This document shows, in pieces, positions 24,760-36,400 of a stretch of 64,000 bases of DNA. The notes beneath the pieces are model-generated. The model saw only the letters and a list, made by a program, of their open reading frames with translations. It was not told the DNA's origin and did no database searches. This DNA is from Limanda limanda. Its lineage: Eukaryota > Chordata > Actinopteri > Pleuronectiformes > Pleuronectidae. Numbering within the stretch: the first letter of the stretch is position 1; every line of letters starts with the position of its first letter. The stretch spans positions 6,057,507-6,121,506 of the forward strand of contig NC_083647.1 of the NCBI RefSeq assembly GCF_963576545.1, read 5' to 3'. The translations under genes were made by a program, and so were the position numbers.

Positions 24760-27700
24760 CAGGAGGTTATTCAAAGTTCAATGCACGTCAGAAAGCAGCT
24801 TGTGTTTCCTCCTGACTACGACCACTCTGTTTTTGTTTGTCCAAACACTGGCCTTGATGTAATATGGAGACAACTGTGCTGGACTGGATGAATCGTCAAG
24901 AGTCCTTGTAGATCAAGTCCAAAGCAGACCTGTGCACAAAGGCCTGGCTAATCTGTCGTGGCTGTATTGAATTACATATATATCCAACATATGTTATTTA
25001 ATATGGGTTTGCAGAATTGTCGCACATCATGAATGCCACTCAGGATATACATTGCATGTTGCCGTAGGATCGCAAAGAAGGTACAGTGCAGTACAGTTCT
25101 GCTGCTGTGTGCTCTCTTCCATATTTCCTCCCCCCTTTGTCTTTTCTCCATCACCTGTTCAACTGTGAGGAGTGAGTGAATGTAAAACTAAAGGCGAGGA
25201 GGACGAGAAGTTGAGATCTATCTCCCAACACATCAGGGACCAAACACTCTCCTGGGTTTCAGGACAAAGGCCCCTGTGCTTGATGTTTATGTATTGTTTC
25301 CTGCAAGCCCGTGGCCAGGGTCAGACTTGATGGAAAACATTTAGTCCTGAGCTGTTGGAGCTGTAAAAAAAATGCTGCTAGAGATCTGCTAATAAGAGGA
25401 CATTCCACATAGGGGGTTGCTCAGGCCATCTGACTAGCAAACAGTCTACTACAAGAAAATGAAACCCTCTCTATTTTTTTATATTTATTTTCGAATGGTG
25501 TGATTTTGAAGGGATCAAAGGTGCAGCTAGTACTGACAGTCACAGCAGATCACCAGCTGGTCTGAGCAGAGCAGAGGTGTGATACCATTTCGAAAGGGGT
25601 TGATATAAAGTGTCACCATTTCAACGGTCAACTGTGTTTCTAACATGCGTTCCTGCAATGCCAAGCTTTGCTTTCACTCGATGCTTCGATGCGTCCCGAG
25701 GCCATTTAAGGGCCTTTTGTGTCGGGTACACAAAAGGTCACAAGTGAAAGCACGCCACACTGACTGTGCTATATATAAAGTTGAGTTACTCTTTCCGTGA
25801 AATCAGTTGCTTTCACTCGTTGAATCAATCTTCCAGTTAATGAACGTCACAACCCGGGAAGCTGAGCTCAGTCTGCGTATTTAGCACAAATACGTGCAGA
25901 CGTCAATGTAAATGTTCACGATGGATACAAAAGGGCACCTGGCGTCTGGGCGGGACTTATTGTCACACAGTATGCAGACAGGGGTTTGTGTATGACAATG
26001 TTATAATCTGTAAACACAGACTGACACACAGTGAATTTTTGAATGAGTTCTTCCATGAAAGTGACAGGTAGAAGACTTCAGAGCAGAGACAGGGTTTCAG
26101 TTATTCAGGAGACAATTACCAGCAGTTAGTGTACATGCATGTGGTGCAGCCAGGTCGAAATGCCCCTTTTGAGTTGTTTATATCCTTCTTTTTATTTTGC
26201 TATGTTTTTTGTGCTGTTTATATGCATTCATAGAGAATATCCTGGAAGATAGCAGGGCCCCACTGTTGCCTGGTGGGAATTTGAATCCACAGAGCTGGCC
26301 TCTTAATGTCATCCATCTGAGACAGTTGGTGTTGACAGCTTATTAAAACTCAGTGTCATTATCAGAAGATCTACAGGGATCTGGGTTTGTCTGTCCGACC
26401 AGGCCCTAAGACAAACAGCAGAGTTTGAAACGTTTGTGCTTATACTCAACAACCAATACTAATCTCACTTACATGGCCAGAAGTGTGACTGTGTGTGTTT
26501 AGTACCAAAGCAGCAGACTGTGTTAGATCTGCATCAGTCTATACACAGGCTCAGAGCCACAGACACGCAGATCAGAGATGACCAGTTTCATTTCCACTTG
26601 AATCACTGCTCAGACTCAACTGGAGAGGTTGTGATTTTGACTCTCAGGATGTTGATGAAAGTAAAGCTGAAAATAGCAGTAGAAAAGAGGTAGTAAGATG
26701 TTTATGGGCCTAAAACCTTCCCCGAATAAGATTCAGGGAAGAGGTAAACGTTTGTGAAAGGGTTAACATGATGAGACAGGGTTTCCTCATCGCAATGTGA
26801 GTTTTAAGACTCTTCCTGTCTCGTAATTATGGAAAGGCTAAGATCATAGACTACTACCAGTAACATGCAAGACGTTGAATGAGCTCACATAGGGCTGGAC
26901 TCAGGCGGGAATGTGAAGAATCTGATAAACATCCTGATATATGTTTCTGTTACTTGGAGAAAAACACTGGATGTGCATCACACTGGTATGAAATCAGTCC
27001 TGTGTAACAACAGATAGAGATATATAGATGTGTATGAGGCGAGTTTATGACCTCAGTGAAAGGGAGGTTCTGCCATCAGCAGCAGGCCACACTGAGACCT
27101 TTTAGAGGAAGTTCTTATTCTCCTGTTTTCAGGTTTTGCCATAGCTTTAGATCTCAGCGGCTCTGATGTTTCTGGCGAGTAAACAAAGTCTTTCTTGTCG
27201 AGTCTGGAGAGCCAAACCTCCTAATTCGCCAGGCAGGCCTGCTGCCCAGTCCAGCCTCACAACTATGCAAGAGGAATGCATATAATCCACACTCTTTTTG
27301 TTTTTGTTTAGTTTTTCTTTCTCTCACTGTCACGCAGAAGAAATTAAAATGTTTCAACTAATAAGAACTTGCAATGACAATACTTGGCCTTATGATTTGT
27401 GAAATCTTATCATTTTGTTTTAAGATCTTTTTGATTCTGGTCAGCCAGCCCAGCGACAGCATCGGTGACGGCGGGCTCACTCTTGGTCTCTGTGAGACTG
27501 ACTAGATGGCCCCAGTTTTATCGTGGTACGAATGTTGTGCATTTGTTTAAAATCAGGACAGTTTGCAATAACAGCAGTCTTACTAGTGGCCACAAAGGGG
27601 CACAAGCAGTGCTGACAGCGCCCGGCTGCGTCTTTAGAAAACCATAGAGGAAGAAATATAAACTATATAAATAGATATATAAACTCACATAGTGCATATT

Positions 27701-30100
27701 TGTATAGGTATCAACAATGCATTACCGTGGTATACTATTATGCAACACATGTCCGGGTTCAATTTATGAACGTGAAGTATGTTATTGAAATCACGCAGAC
27801 TTTGTAAATCAGAAGCTATGTTGTTGTGTGTGTTTTGCAAAAATGGTTTTACCATCCTTAATGTTGAATATTCAGAGCGCTGTGTTCCTGTGTTACTGTT
27901 TGTTCAAGTGAGCACATAGCAACAGGTTTTACTTTTTCTGTAAGCGGGGAGCCAGACGTAACCCAAAATACAGCTGGACCAGATTTCATAAACCACGGAG
28001 CATACGTCAAATACCTTTTTTATTATTGTTCTAAAACCTACAAATCGGATCTGTGCACAGCTTTTAAACCGTATAGAGTCTAGTTTCTAACTCACCTCTG
28101 CATGGTTCAAGCAGAACTAGATGGGCTCCCACTTGATTGGTTCCTCAGCAGCATGGATTAGCATGACTTGTTATGACCAAGAAATGAGGAGTTCCACCAC
28201 AACTAAAGTCCTTTTTAAAAAAACATTTTAGTCGTGAACCTGAATCAAAGACTGAAGTCTTATAATAAAAGTCTGATTTGAAATCTTCCCAGCTGTTTAT
28301 TGGATTAGTCTGCAGGAGAAGATTTTATCAGTGAGAACAGTGTTGATCCATGGTTCTGTTGTAGAGTAAAAGAGGACGTTTTACAAACCTCTGTGTAAAC
28401 CTCTTAACTGGCAGGTGGCGAACACTTGTGGGGTCAACTTGCTGAACGGTGATTTGAATCAATGTTGAATGAATGCTTATCTTCTTTTAGTCAGTGAATA
28501 AAAGCATTAAAAAGTAATTTGCTTTCATTGTCTTATTGTTTCTCTACCTGCTGTGTTCAGTGTCAGGTGAAATTCTGAAGATCCCCACACCTGTTTGTTT
28601 TGAGGTTTTATTTGGCATTACCAACAAAACATTAATGGAGAGATTTTTTTTACAGAGGTCATACTGCTGCACTGATGCTAATGTGATTTACATTACTAAG
28701 GATTTAAAGATAATACATGAATACAAGGTTACTAATGGAGCTGGAAACAAACAGGATATCCTAACTAGATGATTAACTAACCAGGTAGAGCTTTTGGGGG
28801 TACATGGACATCCTTAACCCTACACCCTAACATGCATACTGCAAGAGAGTAAGAGTAAGAGTGTAAATTATCTAAAGGTAATATTAACAGGATTGAAACA
28901 ACCAACTTCCACCATGACATGAGGTGGAGTGGATCTGAACATGTATACCCATCAAATAAGACTGAAGCTGCCAGTATTAAGGCTCATTAATTGGAAATCT
29001 TTTACATTTTATACCATAGCTTTCTACTTCACAAACCATGTATCCGTTCATAAAAATTTTTAAAGTTAAGGGCTGTCATTGAATCAGGAGTAAACTCTTA
29101 ACAAAAACTAAAGATAATGGAATACATATCTTTTATCATTAAGTTTTGCATAGAATTGAATGGAAATCAATGGCTGCATGAACTGTGGCAAAATATTTAA
29201 AAACCAAAAATGTGTAAGTGTATGATTTCTACCTCAGGAAACAACATCAGAACACACAGTTATTTGGTCTTTTAAAGGTAAAGTGTCTGACAAGAATATC
29301 AAAATAGAAGACAGGTCTGCTCCCTAAAAGAGATGCCAAAGCATCTCATTTGCCTGGTGGCGAATGAGATGCAGTCAGTCTGCCGTATAGGTCATAAAAC
29401 CCACCTCCTCATTGTTAGTGGATGGGACATGGATAAAATTAAAAAGTCAAAATATACACAATTTTATTTTAATTGAAGATGGTTTTCTATCTTTTTTAGA
29501 TAGTCCCCCTGATGTTGTTCAAATGATAGGTTTTGCTTTTGATTATTAATTTGATGATATAAAAACTGTGAAAGGTCATTATTGACAGCTGGGATGATCC
29601 CATTGACCGTGTGTATTGGTGGGACCATGCTCAATAGTTCAGATAATACAATATTCTGTCTTATAAAATGAAAAGTGTCCAATTCAAAACCAGTTCAAAT
29701 AAATGCATTTTGAAGATGATGGGTGTTAATGAAGGAGTGTTTGGGAAATTTACAGGCTGCTAACCACTGTACCATGGTACCAGCTGGTATCAGCTATATA
29801 TATTTGTCCTCACAGACTCCAACACAAGTAGGGTTGTGTATTATTATCTTTTTACCAGTGCCAGTGCTAAAATGATACTTTTCAAATAGAAAAATGTTAA
29901 AATGTAAGAACTGAAACACAAAACAATGGTTGACGATAAGAGCAGCGTTTTTATTTCTAATGGCAAATAGGAAGTTTAAATGTATAATACCTGTGAACAA
30001 AAGCATACTTAATATAAACATAGAAATGAGGGGAAACGTCTTGACAAATTTATATATATAAAATCACATCATAAATAATAACAACAGCTAACGAGGACTG
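24760..30100. other. Intergenic, no gene recognised
   Basis: No supportable coding exon on either strand. A nested palindrome at 25,669-25,752 is the only structured feature noticed. The remainder is unremarkable AT-leaning sequence with scattered frames under 90 codons. Confidence 0.5.
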
Positions 30101-30107
30101 AACCCTA

Positions 30108-30260
30108 ATGCCTGGTACCATTATACCGCGGAGTGGGAGTTTCGACTATGAAGGTCCAAGATGGCCGCTGCATGTAGTAACAGTAGTGAAAGCTGTAGTA
30201 TTGACCGCTGCCCCCCCCCCCCCCCCCCCCCCGCGCGCGAGGAAGCAACAGGACACACTT
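30108..30260. promoter_or_regulatory. CpG/poly-C patch with YY1-like motif
   Basis: An isolated patch in AT-rich DNA. It contains CCAAGATGGCCGCTGC (YY1 consensus AAGATGGCCGC) at 30,158-30,173, then 22 consecutive C residues (30,211-30,232) running into CGCGCGCG. The motif is typical of vertebrate promoters, but no coding exon is linked to it. It could mark an unannotated transcript start or be a chance or repeat-derived match. Confidence 0.35.
30211..30232. repeat. (C)22 homopolymer
   Basis: Twenty-two uninterrupted C residues followed by alternating CG. The complementary G tract could form a G-quadruplex. Homopolymer length is often wrong in assemblies. Confidence 0.95.
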
Positions 30261-30586
30261 GCAAATGAGATTCAAACACTGTCGCCATGACAACGCAACT
30301 GTGGAAACTAAAAGGCAAAATGGTTGGTTGGTGATGAGCGAGGGAGAGGAGGTGAATAGAAAGACACAGACAGATGGAGATGGACCAATACTGATAACAA
30401 GGACTGTTGGTTTACCCTTTGTTCACACTGATTATTAAGTACCCTGTTTTTTACTATAATAGAAATACGAGATGTTATGGAGTGTAGAGGCAAAACCGTA
30501 ACATCCCATGGAGTTCCCAGCCCATCCAGTTTTATTAAGACACTATAATGGCAAGGGCATTTGTATGCCAAGGGTCAACAGTTCCC

Positions 30587-30814
30587 TTATGAAACAACAT
30601 TTAAATTCACCAGAAATTTATATTTGGATCTGCACAAAATTGCTCACACTCATAATTCTCAGTTCCCTAAACATGTCTAATTGTTTTCATCACGATCAAT
30701 GAGTTAACGTACTGGATCCTTCCACCAAGCTTCAGGATAATCTGTCCTGTTGTTTTTTGAGTAATCCTGCTGAATAACAAACAAACAAATGCCAATGAAA
30801 ACATAACCTCCTTG
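30587..30814. repeat. Dispersed repeat, copy 2
   Basis: Second copy of the family at 8,851-9,112. It shares TTATGAAAC, ACATTTAAATTCA, TTGGATCTGCA and the AACAAACAAACAAA plus GAAAACATAACC tail. The tail (ending CCTCCTTGG nearby) is a very common fish repeat end. Confidence 0.7.
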
Positions 30815-30829
30815 GTCTTCATCTCAAAC

Positions 30830-32079
30830 GGAAGATTTTGGCTTGAGCATCACAGTCATATAATGTCTGCTTATAAACCTGCTTTAAAACATGGAGGTAG
30901 ACAAGCAGGCAACAACCACGGCTAATTTAACCACAGCCAGTAAACACCTCCATGATCGTTACTGTGTTATTAGATGAGTCACGAAAAACTAACAAGACTC
31001 TTACAGTGAAAACTAAAATGCTGCTAAACTGACCAGCTGCGGGTTCAACAGCTGGTCTGAGGTCTGATCTGGCTGATGCATTCAGTAGGAATTATGCAAG
31101 TGGATGTTTGGCCGGTTTGTTTGCATCCAAACACACATCCCCACACACCCGGATGAAACAGATGAACCCACTGGCTAATCATTTTGAGCTTGTTTCCTGC
31201 TTTACCTCAGACAAAGAGCTCGTTCAGGTCTGGAGAATCCGACTATAAGATTACCATGCCGCTGTGACCCAGTTAAAGGGAAGCAATCCCAGATTTGTGT
31301 GGCTGCCATGGTTACCTGTAGGTGACAAACCAAAAATGAAATCTGTCATCCCCGACTCATTAAGGAAAAAATTTAAGGAGAGGGATTTGAGAAGTAGGAT
31401 TTCTGTTATATAACTGGGCAATGACCTTAATAAGTTCGGAGATGTCCTGTTTGTCAAGACCAAAGACTTACACAATGTCACCGAGCTGTGTCGGACATTT
31501 CTGTGTGTTGAGTGGGAGACAGACAACCATGATATTGATACTAATGTAACTCTTGCTAATCTTTGAATCTCTACAGTGGAGCCATTTTGAGTGCAACAAG
31601 CCTTTTCACTTACCTTCTGTTGACAGAGTGCTGTCAATGGTGGCATTTTTCCCTTGCAAATTAGAACTTTGCACAGACTTCCATTCATTCCGGACATCCT
31701 AACCAAAACTTTATCCCTAACCTTAATCTAACCACCACCCACTTATTACCGATAACCTTAACCAGGTCTAATTCATGCTCAACTCTAACCTTAACCCTAA
31801 CCACAATAAAACATCTTACCCCTAACCCTAACCAGGATCTCAGAAATGACATTTGCCTCTTTAGGACCAGGCTCTTTTCCCCATGAGGTCAACTGTTCCT
31901 GACAAGGTCAGTGTTTCTACCTAAAGCACACAACTGATTAAGTGTCGGAAACATCTGCTTCTCATACTAGACATCTGCTTGTGGATGGCAACTTATCCTC
32001 ACACTAGCGGGTACACCTCCAGATGTACAAGGGATACTGATCATGTTGTCCTGTGTTTGAAAATGTAAATGTAATGTTG
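30830..32079. other. Intergenic, with CCCTAA-like patch
   Basis: No gene supported. The 151-codon minus frame at 31,251-31,706 has no recognisable domain or splice context and is considered fortuitous. A CCCTAA-like degenerate tract lies at 31,690-31,835. Confidence 0.5.
31690..31835. repeat. Degenerate CCCTAA/CCTTAA tract
   Basis: Many variants of CCCTAA and CCTTAA (for example CCTTAACCCTAACC and CCCTAACCCTAACC) are spread over about 145 bp. It is an interstitial telomere-like or low-complexity repeat. Confidence 0.6.
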
Positions 32080-32129
32080 CTGATAATTAGGGTTGCAAAA
32101 TTCCGGGAATATTCAAAGTGGGAAACTTT

Positions 32130-32228
32130 CCATGGGAATTAACGGGAATATACGGGAATTAACGGGAATAAACGGGAATAAACGGGAATATACGGGAATT
32201 AACGGGAATAAACGGGAATAAACTGGAA
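32130..32228. repeat. Decamer minisatellite inside hAT element
   Basis: About nine tandem units close to AACGGGAATA, with alternating AACGGGAATT and TACGGGAATA variants. It is typical of a sub-terminal repeat within the transposon. Confidence 0.9.
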
Positions 32229-32265
32229 ATGTTGTGGGTAATTTATACTAACTGTATTTACCTTT

Positions 32266-32472
32266 TCATATACAGACATAAATATAAACATTTTGTTTTG
32301 TCATAGGCTGATTTGAGCCCTGAGGAAACTTTGGGCACTTGACTATATGCTTCTGCATCGTTGTGTCATTCTTAACATAGGTCTTTGCACAGTATTTGCA
32401 AATGTACACAGCCTTTCCTTCTACATTGGATGGGGTGAAATGTCTCCACACATGAGATAGTGCACGTGGCAT
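32266..32472 (-). pseudogene. BED zinc-finger remnant of hAT transposase
   Basis: The 68-codon minus-strand frame contains SHVWRHFTPSN followed by YICKYCAKTY and MQKHIVKCP, the CxxC...H...C spacing of a BED-type zinc finger that hAT transposases use to bind their ends. The rest of the transposase is absent and the frame ends soon after the finger, so this is a decayed 5' remnant rather than a host ZBED gene. Confidence 0.8.
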
Positions 32473-32963
32473 TGTTCTGTAGAATAAGATGAGAAAAAAG
32501 TTTGTAAAAAAACGCTAATGCAATGCTAGAGATATAAATAGTTGGCCAAACAATTGGAATCTTCTGTAAACATATTTTACAATTGATGGATAAACTTCTG
32601 GAAATAGGCTAGATGAACAGATGAACAATCCTCAATCAGCATGCTAATATATTTTCCCTGGTAATATCATCGAAACTTACCTGACTAGTCCTGCACACTA
32701 CAGCAGGCCTCAGTAGTCCTGCTGTAGTGTGAAGGATGCTGGGAGTTATCTGTGCATGTGATGGAAGAATGCACAGTGGAGGGTTGAAAAATCAACGTGC
32801 AGTGTGTGCTGCATTCCATACATCTTTAAAAGTTGAGATTTGAATGATGTTTTAACAGCTCAGCGTTTAATTTGCGTATTTTTTTTTTTTTTCAAATTCC
32901 CAAAATTCCCGAGCTAAACTTCCCGAGCTAAACTTTCCACCCCTTTGCAACCCTACTGATAAT

Positions 32964-33478
32964 TCAGAGTTGGTTTGCAGTTTTTGATACAGTTCAAAAG
33001 GATAGAACCTGGCTGTCAATGGCAAAAAGAAATACTCATACACTGATGCAGGGAAAATAAAACAACATACTTTCTCCTCTCCTCTTCTAAGTACAATCTC
33101 TGAACACATCTTTAATATCTCTGAAAACATGCCTGTATTTCTCATTTTAAGACAGTGGGTTTATGTACATCATTTTTACCATGTTAAGATTATAAATGCT
33201 GTTGTTTAGTGTTGATTAAATGCTTGTCTATAGGTAGCACCAGTAACAAGTAGTCATGAATGAAATATAAATTATATCAATCAATGAAATGGATAATAAC
33301 AGCCTCTCTAGCACCTACTAGTTGCTTTAGTCGGCCTCATCTAATCAATGTGTATGTGACATGTGACTTGAGCAGCAGGTGGCGGTAGTGCGTCACAGCC
33401 TTTCATGTCAGCTTCAAGCGAAGAAGTTTGAAACGTAGAAGAAGGAGGAACATGTGATACGCACATACTGGAAGCAAG
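32964..33478. promoter_or_regulatory. PNN: PNN upstream and 5' UTR region
   Basis: Moderate-GC region before the PNN start codon. AAGATGGCGG at 33,476-33,485 overlaps the ATG and fits the YY1 core motif AAnATGGCG. No TATA box was identified. The transcription start cannot be fixed by eye. Confidence 0.45.
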
Positions 33479-36400
33479 ATGGCGGTGGTAGTGCGGAGCT
33501 TGCAAGACCAGCTCGAAAAAGCCAAGGAAAGCTTGAAAAGTGTGGACGATAATATTCGCAAATTAACCGGACGTGACCCCAATGAATCGAGGTAAAATTC
33601 CAGTGATCTTATTTCGCCTTTGGCTTCTTTCTTGCTATAAGCTAAGAATATTGCTAGCGTCCAAACGACGCAGCTAGCATGAGTCGGTCAACTCGCTAGC
33701 TAGCACACACAGACAATCGTTTTTCCCCAGATTAACCTTCACTTATGTCCACACTGGGTAATTACACTTACACACATTACACTATCAAACATAGTAAACA
33801 AACTGTGAATGAAAAATGACTCTTAACTCCGAAGTAAAATGTGAATCAGATAAGTTGGTTGAGCTAATGCTAGGCCTCGAAGGAGGCGTTGTCTGAGTGT
33901 TTCCAAAAAGATATTAAGAATTTCTGCCTTTAACAACGAGGCGACACTTCAAAGGTGTTGTTCGCTTTTATCTAACGTCAGTGTTTAGATCCATGAGTGG
34001 ATCCACCGGGTTGATTGTTGCTTGATCTGTTCTCTGTTTTGTTTTCAGACCGGGACAGATCCGTCGGCTCGGCGGCCCCATGGCAGGCCCCGGTGGAGGA
34101 GGAGGTAGAGGCAGAGGAATCAACCTGCTCAGGTAAAGCTTGGCTCTGGATGGTCAATGTCTACAATAAAAACAACACAGCTGGAACTGGCAGTGGTGTA
34201 GACTTGTTTTATAGCCCTTTTATGGTTATAAGACTAATAGTTGACAGAATTATAAACAGACTCACAATCACCATAAAATGGATTCTAAAGGGATTTTGAA
34301 TCAACTGTGTACATAAACAAAAATGGAGCATTGTGATTTTCTATAGATCTCTTTACATGGCCGTACCTCATAAACTGGCAACTAGAATGTCATTCAGTAA
34401 TGTTTATACCTTCAGTCTCTTAAAATTAAATTTAGTGCTGCCAAATTCCACACTCAAAAATATCGGCCCTCTAAATATGCCCAATTTCTTCCCCCACCAA
34501 GATCCATTTGTTTTTTTCCTGTGAAATATTGAACCTCAGTGTAAAGAAAAACATCAACTTTCCCCCCCAGATCCTTATCTTTACCAAACATCATATAGGT
34601 TATTTCCTGACCCTTGCCACATCCTTCCACCAAGTCAGGACTTTCTCTGCGCAGATGCTTTCACAACAGCTAAATATCAATTCTGCAATGGAGATCACAT
34701 TGATACTAGCGTTGGCCCTTCTCACCACAAACTAGACATCCTCGATGGTGTCTTGTACATTTGTCACCGCATTTTTATCCGCATATCGAACAATGACACA
34801 CTTTCATTTGTCTGGACACACTGGATTTGAAATCAATCATCCAACCTCACTTCTAAACGTGGTCTTTAATCTCCTGCTGTTCTTTTTCAGGCGCAGTCTC
34901 TCGGAGATAGGAAGCGGCGGCCCTCCTGCCAAGCAGAGGGACATCGAAGGAGCCCTGCTGAGGTGAGCACCTCAACTTTACATACAAGGTGTAGCTGGGT
35001 ATCGCCACTGATTTCCCAAATCAATTCAAATTTCCCAAGGTTCCGATTTCAGTATACAATTGAAATTTGGCTTCGATATGAAATAGATTTTCAATGGACT
35101 ACAGCTGTAAACTGTGCAAGAAAACATCAAACCTCGCTGCATTATTTAATATATTATGGTCGGCCTGTCTTGATAACAATTATGTTTCATGATATTTTGT
35201 CCCAGTGATTATGATAAATTCTGTAATAGTCATAATTTGTAAACAATTTGGTAACATTGATATAATGATAATATTATAGCATAATATGATAAATCATTCA
35301 AAGACCAATGAAACTTGAATTATTAAGAATATTCCGGCAGACATTGGAGTAGGAATTAAAAGCTTTAAAATAAATAAAAAAACACACATAACCAAAACTA
35401 TAAATAACTCGACTCTGTGAGAGGCGGTGGACTAGTGGCAGAAACTTGGACTATGGGCAGAAAAGGTCTCTGGTTCGACACCACGGAGAAACAACAAAAA
35501 GACCAATCTGTCCAAAAATCCAAGAGGATTCTCCCTACCCTGTCTAGTGCCCCTGAGCAAGGCACCTTACTCCCCTAACATCTGCTCCCCGGGCGCCGTA
35601 CATGGCTGCCCACTGCTCTGTGTGTCCTGCACCAGATGGGTTAAAAGCAGAGGTTAAATTTCCCTCCTTGCATCAGTGTGCTTGTGCATGTCTGTGCATG
35701 TGTATGGGACTAATAAATGTATCTTAAAAATTTTAATCTGTTGCCCAAAATTGCTCTTGAATAAATATTTGGCACAGGCTATTTGTTACCAGCTTGTTAA
35801 ACATGGGAGGATTGTATTAGGTCAGTGTTCCAGCGTTTCTTTTCAGTGTGAGCGTGTGTCTGTTTGTCGCTCACAAACAAACTATCACATAGTGCTTTTT
35901 GCACTATTACAATACTTATTGGCAACTAGTTATCATGTCTTCCGCTCCATGAAACGCATGTTAATGCTCAGTAGTACAGATATGCTACTTTAATGTATTT
36001 GCACACCACTAGATCCTTTTTGACTGGTCTGTAGTCATTAAGGTGGGACAGCGTGTTGCCAGAGTAACTGTGAAGCTGCTTTCCAGATACGACCAGGCCC
36101 TTGAACGTGGGTGGTTGAACTGCATTGCTCTCTCATTTCCAAAATATGTAAAAATTAACAAAATTAAAAGACATTGCTTTAATGTATTTGCATTTTAATA
36201 AAATGTGATCATTTTTTAAATGGGTATCTATGCAGCTGAAACGGGTAGCCTAGTGCATCCCACATTTTTCAACATAACATTTTAATATAACATTATAGGT
36301 CATTATGGCCTTTAGAAAAAATGTTTTTTTGGGGGAGGTGGGGTAGTGCACTACAGGCCCCTGAGACGCGGCTTAAGAGTTTGTCCTTAATGGAAAAACA

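Larger units (their letters stand above)
32088..32955 (-). mobile_element. hAT-superfamily element, internally deleted
   Basis: The element starts TAGGGTTGCAAA and ends TTTGCAACCCTA, a perfect 12-bp terminal inverted repeat. It is flanked by identical 8-bp direct repeats CTGATAAT (32,080-32,087 and 32,956-32,963). An 8-bp duplication with such ends is the hallmark of hAT transposons. Inside, the minus strand encodes a BED zinc-finger start (32,472-32,266). At 868 bp it is too short to encode the catalytic transposase, so it must be non-autonomous. A decamer satellite lies at its left end. Confidence 0.9.

Noticed and set aside
30108..30318. Pro-rich and Gly-rich frames through the poly-C tract
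   Set aside because: Produced by the homopolymer; both strands and several frames are open at once.
31251..31706. 151-codon minus-strand frame
   Set aside because: No recognisable domain, no CpG promoter or splice sites, and ordinary intergenic composition. Retained only as intergenic sequence.
19600..33400. Hidden protein-coding gene between FBXO33 and PNN
   Set aside because: No run of plausible exons with matching phases was found on either strand; a non-coding transcript cannot be excluded by eye.
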